Shown here one piece after another: positions 7,958 through 15,199 of a stretch of 23,736 nt of DNA. Source of the DNA: a virus; the IMG/VR virus record IMGVR_UViG_3300040801_001279, positions 1-23,736 of that record; one strand, 5' to 3'. Within the stretch, counting starts at the first letter, position 1. Each line of letters starts with the position of its first letter. The notes beneath the pieces are model-generated. The model had not been told where the DNA came from. It was given only the letters and a program-made list of their open reading frames with translations, and ran no database searches. The position numbers and the translations under genes are program-made.

Positions 7958-8208
7958 TAAGATACCTCATCATCATCTTTTTTATTCTCTTCTGTCACTA
8001 AATAGCCCTGACAAAAATAATCAAAGTCGTACTCTTTAGTTTCATGATTAAAGAATTGATACCAATCAGATTTCATACCTACTTGTCTACATAACTGGCT
8101 TAAGTTACAGTACTTGTGGTCGCCTGTGCGAGTTCCATCTACTAAACAAACAAAGTCATTACAATCTTTATGCAGTGTTTTGTCATTAACATTAATTAAA
8201 TATACCAT
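7957..8208 (-). CDS. Hypothetical protein, 83 aa
   Basis: A small acidic protein I do not recognise. It has four cysteines (C16, C21, C34, C40) spaced through the first half and a charged tail (EENKKDDDEVS). The spacing is not a standard zinc ribbon, though metal binding is possible. A GAGGA site six bases before the ATG overlaps the stop of the upstream nuclease gene. Its end is fused by a one-base overlap to the possible mediator gene, so it is a real operon member. No membrane segment is seen. Confidence 0.6.
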   Translation of the reverse strand: MVYLINVNDKTLHKDCNDFVCLVDGTRTGDHKYCNLSQLCRQVGMKSDWYQFFNHETKEYDFDYFCQGYLVTEENKKDDDEVS

Positions 8209-8217
8209 AAGTATTCC

Positions 8218-8565
8218 TCACTTATCGAGAGCTTCATATATCCTATTTAAGATAAGCTCATTTGTTATTTTGTCTACTGTATCATAAAAATATACTAAAG
8301 TCAACTCTTTTTTTCTCTCTGTATACTCTACCTTTAAATTATCTCTTCTCTTCTGTCCATAGAAAGCTTCTTTACTACTATGAAAATGTTTATTAAATTT
8401 AAAATGCTGTTCACCCTGACACTCAATTAAAATACCTAAATTTTTTATAAAAAAGTCAAAAAATAAACGTGTACCTTTATAATACACATAGTACTCTGAT
8501 AATACAACATCGTAAGGAAATAGTTGTTTAATTTTTATATACACATCGTCTGCTATTTTCGACAT
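8218..8565 (-). CDS. Small PD-(D/E)XK-fold (EDxHD-type) endonuclease, homing-like
   Basis: 115 residues. The core RLFFDFFIKNLGILIECQGEQHF places D37, E48, Q50 and H54 in the pattern of EDxHD/Vsr-like nucleases ('lDFyip..ll.iE.qG.qHy'). It is followed by a QKRRDNLKVEYTERKK helix and a hydrophobic strand (LTLVYFYD). In other phages and bacteria this nuclease is often fused behind zinc-ribbon repeats and can act as a homing endonuclease. Here it stands alone, directly after an HNH gene that carries such repeats. The ATG overlaps the HNH stop by one base, with AGGTG upstream. Catalytic function is likely; the homing role is inferred. Confidence 0.7.
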   Translation of the reverse strand: MSKIADDVYIKIKQLFPYDVVLSEYYVYYKGTRLFFDFFIKNLGILIECQGEQHFKFNKHFHSSKEAFYGQKRRDNLKVEYTERKKELTLVYFYDTVDKITNELILNRIYEALDK

Positions 8566-9662
8566 TATTTACACCTAAGTTCGTTATAACCACAATTAGG
8601 TAATCTATGTACCTGTTTGTGACACTTTTTACACAACGTGATACAATTATCTATATCAGCTGACTCTATTGGGTTATCAATAACTGGGTCTATATGATGA
8701 CAGTGTAGTTCTACGTCTACAGCTTTACATTTCTGACACTGGTACTTGTCTCTTTTCAAGACGAGTTTTCTTAATTGAGGCTGTACTTCTCTAGACGTAG
8801 CAAGCTTAAAGTCTTTCGGATACAGATGCTGGCCAAAGGTGGGACAAGCTTGTTTACATCCTTTAGAACAGTATAAATTATTATCAGCAGTAACTTTTCC
8901 GTGTATGCTATGAAGCCTAGCATAAACTTCACTAGCTTTAGGTACATATAATCTACCACAGTAAGTGCAGTACGTACCTAATAAATCTAAGCCCTCCTTA
9001 GAAGTTACCTTAACTACTGGGTGATACTGCGATAATCTAGAACTATAGGTAGCGTATAAAGGCAGGTTTTTATTGGATACACCTCCCTTATACGCTGGTG
9101 GGTGTGCATGTAAGTTTAATTCACGACAAATATTACACCGATAACCACTCAAAAAACTACTAAAGCGCATACTACATCTGTGTCCTTTATCACAAATAAA
9201 ATCTAGTATGTCTTTGTTACTGTTATACTCTTTAGACCTTAATCCATAACCGGCCTCAGAAACTATTTGGATGACTTCAGAGTACGTTTTCTTGATATGG
9301 CCTGAACAATAAGGGCACCTGACTCCTTTTTTAAAAGCTTGCCAAGTAATGGCATGGGTATGTCCTTCAGCACATTTGTAACTTAACTTACTTGTACTGT
9401 TAACATAAGCTGTACTAAGTAGATTAAACCCTACTTCCTCAAAAGATTTACGTATGTAATCTAAAGTAGGCTTTGCCTTTTTTGAGCAATGCGCACAACC
9501 AATACCGCTACGTAAAGCGTCTAAAGATATATAATGCGTATGCCCTTTTGGACATACGCACTTTAATTTAGTACGAGCATTTACATATTCTGAAGATAGT
9601 AAAGTGTATCCCTTAGATTTAAAAACTTGAAACACTTCTGTAAAGATTAATTTATTACTCAT
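8565..9662 (-). CDS. HNH endonuclease with three zinc-ribbon repeats
   Basis: 365 residues. Three tandem repeats of about 55-60 residues (roughly 8-59, 70-119, 129-179) each read 'GY.L.S..Y.n....L...C..GH.....f..f..G..C..C', a zinc-ribbon unit for DNA recognition. A second cysteine set follows (C232/C235 with C265, C269, C273). The C-terminal HNH domain spans about 296-352 with C309/C312, H322/H323, N339, C344/C347 and H352. Family members are site-specific nucleases, often mobile homing enzymes. It overlaps the end of recA by 8 bases (the ATG is inside the recA stop region), with AGGAT upstream. The gene sits between recA and the replication genes without disturbing either frame. Confidence 0.85.
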   Translation of the reverse strand: MSNKLIFTEVFQVFKSKGYTLLSSEYVNARTKLKCVCPKGHTHYISLDALRSGIGCAHCSKKAKPTLDYIRKSFEEVGFNLLSTAYVNSTSKLSYKCAEGHTHAITWQAFKKGVRCPYCSGHIKKTYSEVIQIVSEAGYGLRSKEYNSNKDILDFICDKGHRCSMRFSSFLSGYRCNICRELNLHAHPPAYKGGVSNKNLPLYATYSSRLSQYHPVVKVTSKEGLDLLGTYCTYCGRLYVPKASEVYARLHSIHGKVTADNNLYCSKGCKQACPTFGQHLYPKDFKLATSREVQPQLRKLVLKRDKYQCQKCKAVDVELHCHHIDPVIDNPIESADIDNCITLCKKCHKQVHRLPNCGYNELRCK

Positions 9663-10719
9663 TAGCTATCCTAAGGTCTCTGGCCTTTTGAGCTTCGTAA
9701 TACGCGGTTAGGCCCAGCATATCAGTAATCTCTTTCTTTATTACTAAAAATACATCTGGATTTTCATCAAAAAACTTGCGCACGCCCCTCTCGCCTTGCC
9801 CAATATTCTCACCGCTATACTTAAACCAACTTCCTGCTTTTTCTAGTACCCCTATATCAGTAGCAATCGTTATGATCTCTGATATAATATCGTAACCTTT
9901 ACCATAGATTAAATCTACCTTGGTCTTAATTGCTGGTGGAGCTAATTTATTTTTAACTACATCGAATATAGTAGTATGTCCTATCAAGTTACCCTTCTCG
10001 TCTACTATCCTATTAGCTTTAACACCTACACCCGACACCCTAATACGCCCTGTAGTATAGTAACCCATAGCTTCTCCACCTGTAGTAGTTTCAGGATTAC
10101 CAAACATAACTCCTATCTTCATACGTAGCTGATTTATAAATATAACACAAGTGTTAGTTTCGGCAGCTATTGGAGAGAACCTTAATAAAGTTTTACTCAT
10201 CAATCGTGCTAATAGTGCTATAGTAGTATCGTCATAAGAAGCATCCGCAGCAACTTTAGGTATTAAACTAGACACAGAATCCACTACTAATAAGTCCAGA
10301 CCCCCAGACTTCATAAGAGTTTCTGCTACTGATAAATTATCTTCTCCCGTAAAAAGGTCTATAACCTCTAACTTTTCTAAATCTACCCCCATACTGGCAA
10401 ATAAATCTGGATCTGCTGCGTGCTCCGCATCTACAAATGCGGCAGTCATTCCTCTACTTTGAGCTTCTGCTATAATAGACATTGCAAGGGTAGTTTTGCC
10501 TGCACTATTTGGTCCATATACCTCATATATCCTACCTAGAGCAAAACCTCCTCTACCCATAGCGGCATCTAGGCCTATAGACCTAGTAGATATAGTATCT
10601 ATTATTAGAGGTTTGTCGCTCATAGGTTTAACTACATCACCGAATTGCTTTGAAATGGCTTTCTTAGCAATATCCAGAGGAGAAATTTTACTTTTCACCT
10701 CTTCCGTCTTCTTCGTCAT
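9655..10719 (-). CDS. recA: RecA-family recombinase
   Basis: 354 residues, near the bacterial RecA length. Walker A is GPNSAGKTT (69-77), the catalytic glutamate lies in DAEHAADPD (E99), Walker B is LDLLVVDSVSS (D147), and INQLRMKIGVMFGNPETTTGG (about 195-215) covers the N/Q switch and the DNA-binding L2 loop. The C-terminal domain continues with YGKGYDIISEII and GENIGQGERG as in bacterial RecA, so this is closer to cellular RecA than to T4 UvsX. It forms filaments on single strands for strand exchange. AGGAG precedes the ATG by 5 bases. It overlaps the upstream unknown gene by 32 bases and the HNH gene by 8. Confidence 0.95.
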   Translation of the reverse strand: MTKKTEEVKSKISPLDIAKKAISKQFGDVVKPMSDKPLIIDTISTRSIGLDAAMGRGGFALGRIYEVYGPNSAGKTTLAMSIIAEAQSRGMTAAFVDAEHAADPDLFASMGVDLEKLEVIDLFTGEDNLSVAETLMKSGGLDLLVVDSVSSLIPKVAADASYDDTTIALLARLMSKTLLRFSPIAAETNTCVIFINQLRMKIGVMFGNPETTTGGEAMGYYTTGRIRVSGVGVKANRIVDEKGNLIGHTTIFDVVKNKLAPPAIKTKVDLIYGKGYDIISEIITIATDIGVLEKAGSWFKYSGENIGQGERGVRKFFDENPDVFLVIKKEITDMLGLTAYYEAQKARDLRIANE

Positions 10720-11281
10720 ATAATCTCCTAAGTTTTTCTAAATCGAATCCCGAATGTTTTTCTGCGTCGACTCCATTAGCCTCAACCATCCGTTCAACTT
10801 TAATTTCATTTTCTATATATTTATTTTCATTCAATATAGCTATAACTCTGTCGGTAATCCATTTACAGTTCTCGCTAAAAATACTTATACTGACTGGGTA
10901 GCTAAGATCTAGAGTTTCCTCAAAAATAAATAGACCATAGATTATATTCGCACAATCTTGTAGACTTTCGTCGAATGAACATGATAGCTCTACTTGCCTA
11001 TTTTTAAGAAAATTTGATATTAGCACCCTATCTTTTTGTCTATTAGATACTAAAGAACAAACCTCATTGTGGTAAAACTCCATTAAGTTATAAAATAAAT
11101 CTACTAATTCATCTAGCTTCTTTACTTTATGTAGAACAGGCTTCTTAGTAACTTTATATCCTACAGATTTTAGATAAGCAATGCAAGCTTCCCTAACTTC
11201 CTTCTCAGGCACATTATCTCTTAAGAAGCCCAGGGAGTCTAAGGCTTTAACTTTAGTACGTAAAGCTTCTAGTTCTTTCAT
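10688..11281 (-). CDS. Hypothetical protein, 197 aa, between clamp and recA
   Basis: I do not recognise this protein. It is helical and charged, opening with a coiled-coil-like helix (MKELEALRTKVKALDSL), then a short winged-helix-like stretch (VREACIAYLKSVGYKVTKK, about 29-47). A helical core rich in Phe/Tyr follows, and a charged tail ends LRRLYDEEDGRGEK. Its start overlaps the clamp stop (TAATG) and no clear Shine-Dalgarno is present, so translation is probably coupled to the clamp. It overlaps recA by 32 bases. Position suggests a replication or recombination accessory factor; a clamp-loader or RecA-partner role is conceivable but unsupported by motifs. Confidence 0.65.
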   Translation of the reverse strand: MKELEALRTKVKALDSLGFLRDNVPEKEVREACIAYLKSVGYKVTKKPVLHKVKKLDELVDLFYNLMEFYHNEVCSLVSNRQKDRVLISNFLKNRQVELSCSFDESLQDCANIIYGLFIFEETLDLSYPVSISIFSENCKWITDRVIAILNENKYIENEIKVERMVEANGVDAEKHSGFDLEKLRRLYDEEDGRGEK

Positions 11282-12414
11282 TATCTACGTCTTACTGGTG
11301 TAATTAAGGCCTTTTGGTTTCTAAATTGTTCTGAATCAAATATCAGTACTCCCCCATCATCAGAAAACTTCATATTGATAACGTCATCCATAATTGCATT
11401 TAATGTTTGAAATAAGTAACTACCATTAATATCTACTATTAGCTCACCATCAAAATTTATATCTCCATGATACTCAGACTCTGCAAAATCAGATCTTACT
11501 ATAAGCCTATTATTATTTATACTGATAGTTAGCCTACTATGGTCTTCCACATCTAAAGTATTCATGAAAGGAACAAAACTACTCAACATAATATCTTTAT
11601 TTATAGTAATTTCATGAGTATAGTTTTCGAAAGCTTGAGCATACTGCGGGTACTCCTCTCCAATTAATAGATTTCCATGAAGGGTAGTAGTATTAATTAA
11701 GGCTTTTATCTTACCGTCTTTAATACTAAACCTAACATCACTTTCAGCATCTATAATTTTGCGAAGTGCCATAATAAAATTATAAGATATAGTAAAATTA
11801 CCTTCAGTAAGATTACCAGTATTAGAGGTCCTGTACTCAGACAACATCTGAGCGTCTGTTCCGGCAAAGTATATCGAGTTATCCTCAAAGTTAATATTAA
11901 CACCTTGGAGAAAAGTGCGAACAGAGGCTGGATTAATCGCATAAATTACTTTAGATATGGCTAAACGTAATGTAGCTGAATTAATCTCTAGGGTTGTTTC
12001 CTCAAAAGGAGTAGGTACGGCTACCTTTTGAGAAGGGTATAATTTAAGTTTTAGCTTATGTGTGGTCTTTTTATTGCCAATAAAATGGTTATCTAAAGAC
12101 AAAGATAAATCATTTTTCAATGCTTTAAACTTTACACCTTTTACACCAGAATCATCTTCCCAGCTAGAAAAAGAGTTTAAAAAAGAACTTAATTTACCAA
12201 AAGACACACAAGTAACTCCTGGGTCCTGTACTTTACAATTTGTTATTAAATGGGTTAAAGCCAAAGAACCGTTATTACAAAGTAGTATTAATTCCCCAGT
12301 GTTCCTTACATCTAAAACTACTTGGCCTATCACATCGTCTGTGTTTTGCCTGGCTACAGAGTTTAATAACTTCATCGCTCTCTGTATATCTTCTAAATTC
12401 ACTACAAATTCCAT
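11281..12414 (-). CDS. dnaN: DNA polymerase sliding clamp, beta/DnaN-like
   Basis: 377 residues, the size of bacterial beta-clamp. The three-repeat clamp pattern shows in MEFVVNLEDIQRAMKLLNSVA (domain 1), the region TLEINSATLRLAISKVIYAIN near 140-160 followed by LQGVNINFEDNSIYFAGTDAQML (domain 2 start, like 'l.gv.l......l..vaTDg.rl'), and HEITINKDIMLSSF (domain 3 start). It ends FRNQKALITPVRRR, equivalent to the beta C-terminus 'vvmPmrl'. It would tether the replicative polymerase, which is not in this window. It is the first gene after the promoter at 12460-12488, with GAGGAG five bases before the ATG, so it heads the replication operon. Confidence 0.85.
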   Translation of the reverse strand: MEFVVNLEDIQRAMKLLNSVARQNTDDVIGQVVLDVRNTGELILLCNNGSLALTHLITNCKVQDPGVTCVSFGKLSSFLNSFSSWEDDSGVKGVKFKALKNDLSLSLDNHFIGNKKTTHKLKLKLYPSQKVAVPTPFEETTLEINSATLRLAISKVIYAINPASVRTFLQGVNINFEDNSIYFAGTDAQMLSEYRTSNTGNLTEGNFTISYNFIMALRKIIDAESDVRFSIKDGKIKALINTTTLHGNLLIGEEYPQYAQAFENYTHEITINKDIMLSSFVPFMNTLDVEDHSRLTISINNNRLIVRSDFAESEYHGDINFDGELIVDINGSYLFQTLNAIMDDVINMKFSDDGGVLIFDSEQFRNQKALITPVRRR

Positions 12415-12420
12415 AATAAC

Positions 12421-12457
12421 TCCTCATATTTAAGTTTTTATAACTACTGTATGAGGA
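12421..12457. promoter_or_regulatory. 8-bp inverted repeat over start site and clamp RBS
   Basis: TCCTCATA at 12421-12428 and TATGAGGA at 12450-12457 are perfect reverse complements separated by 21 bases. One arm contains most of the clamp GAGGAG site; the other lies at the predicted transcript start. It could be a DNA operator. An RNA hairpin hiding the ribosome binding site is possible only if transcription begins farther upstream than predicted, or comes by read-through from the tail genes. It may also be chance. Confidence 0.4.
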
Positions 12458-12459
12458 AT

Positions 12460-12488
12460 ATTATACAACAATAGAATTCAAATGTCAA
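12460..12488 (-). promoter_or_regulatory. Sigma-70-type promoter, consensus -35 and -10
   Basis: On the minus strand TTGACA (12483-12488) and TATAAT (12460-12465) are both exact consensus and are separated by exactly 17 bases. A run of A residues just upstream (plus-strand T run 12491-12496) could act as an UP-element. The predicted transcript start is near 12453, giving a leader of about 39 bases before the clamp ATG. It sits in the only sizeable intergenic gap of the window and points into the replication operon. I infer an early or middle promoter read by host RNA polymerase. Confidence 0.9.
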
Positions 12489-12494
12489 GCTTTT

Positions 12495-15194
12495 TTACAC
12501 CTTATATGGAAATATTTTACCTAGTATAAAGTGGTTGTACAACCCACCATCTAGCCCTATAAGATAACACTCATTTTGTGAAGGCACCTCTATATAGTAA
12601 TAACCAGTTTCAGGGTCTGTATCTGCATAACCCACAAGCAGCTTAGTCTCTTTATCATAGGCTAGTACTTTGGTAGCCTGCGCCTTACCGTAAGCGGTAG
12701 CGTACCCTTGCACATAGCAATCTGATACTATGAGTATGTTGTCTCTTTGCATCTTGTCAATAAAAGTTAAAGTATCTCTAGAAAATTCACTATTACTAAA
12801 CCATACTTCAGCTACTGTACCCAAAACACTATCACTAGAAGACCCTAAAAGTAGATCCTGACTAGTGTTTACTAAGTCATTAATTTCTGCATATATAGTT
12901 ATATCCTCATTTACTTTTAAAGCACTATTTGCACCAACATCATACCCTTTGTAAACTGAGTAATAAGACCAAGAGGTATCTAGGTGCTTATTTGGTATAG
13001 TAAGGATGTGCTGGTTAGAAGAATCAACCATTTCCAAATTTATACTATTAGTAGTTCTACTATTATCTGGCCAAACTACCTCCCCAGAATTTACCTTGAA
13101 ATTAAAAAAGGAAGCTGTAAAATTAGGATTATTATTCCACCCACCTTTGGTTAAATAAAAAGGTATAGTATCACTAGTAGAGAAAGTGTAAGATCCCAAC
13201 TGTGACCACCCTGTGCCGTTCCATCTATATGCTATAAAGGAGTCTCCAGACCTTACCATACGAAGCTTACCTTCCGTTATTGTTGTACTATAAGAACCTC
13301 TTCCAGTCCAACTACTACCATTATAAGTGTCGTAGTTATATTTATATCCCCCCCCAGAGTATCTATAAGATAATTGCGTAAGTCCATTATTAGGAAGCCT
13401 CATCAGTATACCTATACTCCAAGACTCTATACTTGGCATACTATCTAGACTAAACTCTACCTGTATGTCAAAATCACCTTTAAAATAATATATACTATAT
13501 ACACTAGAAGGTGTATCTACAGCTCTAAGTTTATTGTCATATATAGAAAAAACACCTGATATAGTCCATAACTTTTCATTTGCTAAGTCACCATCGTTAC
13601 CTTCAAAAGTATCATCTACAGACTCCTGCCACATTATTTCGTCTTCTGTGTAGTACATCTGGATACATTTATAATAGGGTTCTCCTTTATCTATAATTCG
13701 CCTACCTGAATCGAATTTAGCAAAAAACATCATGTCTGTAGTTATGTTATCATAATAGCGAGAACCTCCAAAATTAATATAACTAGAAGAACTAGTTAAT
13801 TCTATAGCAGAACTACCTAAATTACTTGTTACAGGTGTTGTATTATTAGTACTTACTATATTTAGTCTATTTGCTGTAGAGTCTACATAACCATAAGAGG
13901 AGTTAAAATGATGTACTGATAGAAACCCATCCCAGACTTCCTGGCTGGCTGTTCTAGCCGCTTTAAGAGATACACTTTTTGCCGTAGCTATTCTCCAAGT
14001 ACCATTAGATACACCGTAGAAGAAGTGGTAAAATCCGTCTTTTACTATGAAATAAGGAAATATACCAGCACTTACCGTGTCATAGACTCCAAGTGTATTA
14101 ATGTTAATCCACCGACTATAATTTTCCCAATGGATACCATCTATAGAGTCTGCATAATAACCCAACCATCTGGTTAAGGAAGAATTATAAATCTCAAACA
14201 GTAATTTATACTTACCCTCTTCATATGTTACCGTACTTGTTCTGATTTCTGTATAACCTATTTCTGGTATATCGTTATTATGTATTACCATCTGGTGGCC
14301 TTCCCAATTTATACCATCGGTTGAGTCACAATAAATAATATAGCCCTCATAAGGGGAATTTTTGTATCCTCCGTACCACATTTTATAAGTATTACCTTGT
14401 TTAAGTACCGCACTTTTTATAGTGTATTTATCAGAATAGTAGGTCTTACCTGTAGACACCACAAGTTGGTGGTTAGTCCAAGATATACCATCAGTAGATT
14501 CACAATACATAATTCTCCAAGTGGTACCATCAGACCCAGAATACCACATTTTGTACAAACCATCCTCATATAGAACTGTTCCTGGGTGGTGATTTTGGGT
14601 ATCGTAAGTATGGTCCCAGCCAAAAGCCAGTCTATGGTTTGTCCAAGTTACTAAGTCGGTAGACTCACAGTATAATAACCCCCACTTAGACCCATTATGT
14701 CCACAAGGCCACATTTGATACTTGTCACCAACTTTTATTACGCATCCACTAAGTATATGTGAAGTATCATAGGTGCCTTCTACTCCTGTATTTCTAAATA
14801 GGCTTAAGCCAACTTCATTAGTTTCAGATAAATACTCTATATTATCATCGTGAGAGGAGTCAAAATACATATAGAATATATTAGAATAAGTAGAAGATAG
14901 TTTTATAGGTTTAACCCAAAAGAAGGCTTCTTCAGCTACAGCGTCCCAGGAGTCTAACTCACAAAATAAAGGGTTTTCTACACCGTTTACAACCTGAGAA
15001 AAAATTATTTTTTTCCTATTAGCTACACTACTCGTACCACCTAAAGAATCAAAAATAAAAGTTATATCCGCATTTGTAATACCTGTATCATTTGCTAACT
15101 TAAACACAAAAGGTACTACGGATGCTCCCGAAACTGTTGTAGGTGGAATATAAAACTGTATCCTTTTAGTTACGTCCCATGATGTTAGTCCCAT
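12495..15194 (-). CDS. Tail/fibre protein: DUF2341, five-bladed glycosidase-like propeller, LamG
   Basis: 899 residues. Residues 1-115 read like DUF2341 (NRKKI, ELDSWD, FFWVKP, YMYFDSSHDDN). Residues about 141-407 contain five units built around 'G.YKMWYSG ... YCESTDGISW', the blade pattern of GH43/GH32/GH130-type five-bladed propellers. From about 419 (EVWDGFLSVHHF ... YVDST) a LamG/ConA-like domain resumes, followed by a second ConA-like region (about 539-690). Residues 824-896 form a carboxypeptidase-regulatory-like domain ending YNHFILGKIFP. It is probably a virion surface protein for receptor binding or glycan cleavage; catalytic residues were not identified. AAGGT precedes the ATG weakly, 5 bases after the upstream gene. 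The stop lies 7 bases before the -35 box. Confidence 0.8.
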   Translation of the reverse strand: MGLTSWDVTKRIQFYIPPTTVSGASVVPFVFKLANDTGITNADITFIFDSLGGTSSVANRKKIIFSQVVNGVENPLFCELDSWDAVAEEAFFWVKPIKLSSTYSNIFYMYFDSSHDDNIEYLSETNEVGLSLFRNTGVEGTYDTSHILSGCVIKVGDKYQMWPCGHNGSKWGLLYCESTDLVTWTNHRLAFGWDHTYDTQNHHPGTVLYEDGLYKMWYSGSDGTTWRIMYCESTDGISWTNHQLVVSTGKTYYSDKYTIKSAVLKQGNTYKMWYGGYKNSPYEGYIIYCDSTDGINWEGHQMVIHNNDIPEIGYTEIRTSTVTYEEGKYKLLFEIYNSSLTRWLGYYADSIDGIHWENYSRWININTLGVYDTVSAGIFPYFIVKDGFYHFFYGVSNGTWRIATAKSVSLKAARTASQEVWDGFLSVHHFNSSYGYVDSTANRLNIVSTNNTTPVTSNLGSSAIELTSSSSYINFGGSRYYDNITTDMMFFAKFDSGRRIIDKGEPYYKCIQMYYTEDEIMWQESVDDTFEGNDGDLANEKLWTISGVFSIYDNKLRAVDTPSSVYSIYYFKGDFDIQVEFSLDSMPSIESWSIGILMRLPNNGLTQLSYRYSGGGYKYNYDTYNGSSWTGRGSYSTTITEGKLRMVRSGDSFIAYRWNGTGWSQLGSYTFSTSDTIPFYLTKGGWNNNPNFTASFFNFKVNSGEVVWPDNSRTTNSINLEMVDSSNQHILTIPNKHLDTSWSYYSVYKGYDVGANSALKVNEDITIYAEINDLVNTSQDLLLGSSSDSVLGTVAEVWFSNSEFSRDTLTFIDKMQRDNILIVSDCYVQGYATAYGKAQATKVLAYDKETKLLVGYADTDPETGYYYIEVPSQNECYLIGLDGGLYNHFILGKIFPYKV
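13974..14774 (-). repeat. Five propeller-blade repeats in coding sequence
   Basis: Five protein repeats of roughly 45-60 residues lie within the large tail gene, each starting near a 'YDT/YSD/YTE' segment and carrying 'KYxMWY.G' and 'YC.STDGI.W'. Blades 2 and 3 are most alike (KMWYSGSDG, KMWYGGYKN), while blades 4 and 5 are degenerate (KLLFEIYN, HFFYGVSN). Five blades match one complete glycosidase-type propeller, so this reads as a full domain. Confidence 0.7.
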
Positions 15195-15199
15195 AATAT

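Noticed and set aside
8218-9662. The two nucleases as one gene split by a frameshift
   Set aside because: Each has its own ATG, ribosome binding site and complete catalytic domain of a different type (HNH and EDxHD).
12489-12497. Terminator after the propeller tail gene
   Set aside because: The run of A residues on the transcript strand is not preceded by a stem and is not a U-run; it reads better as an upstream promoter element.
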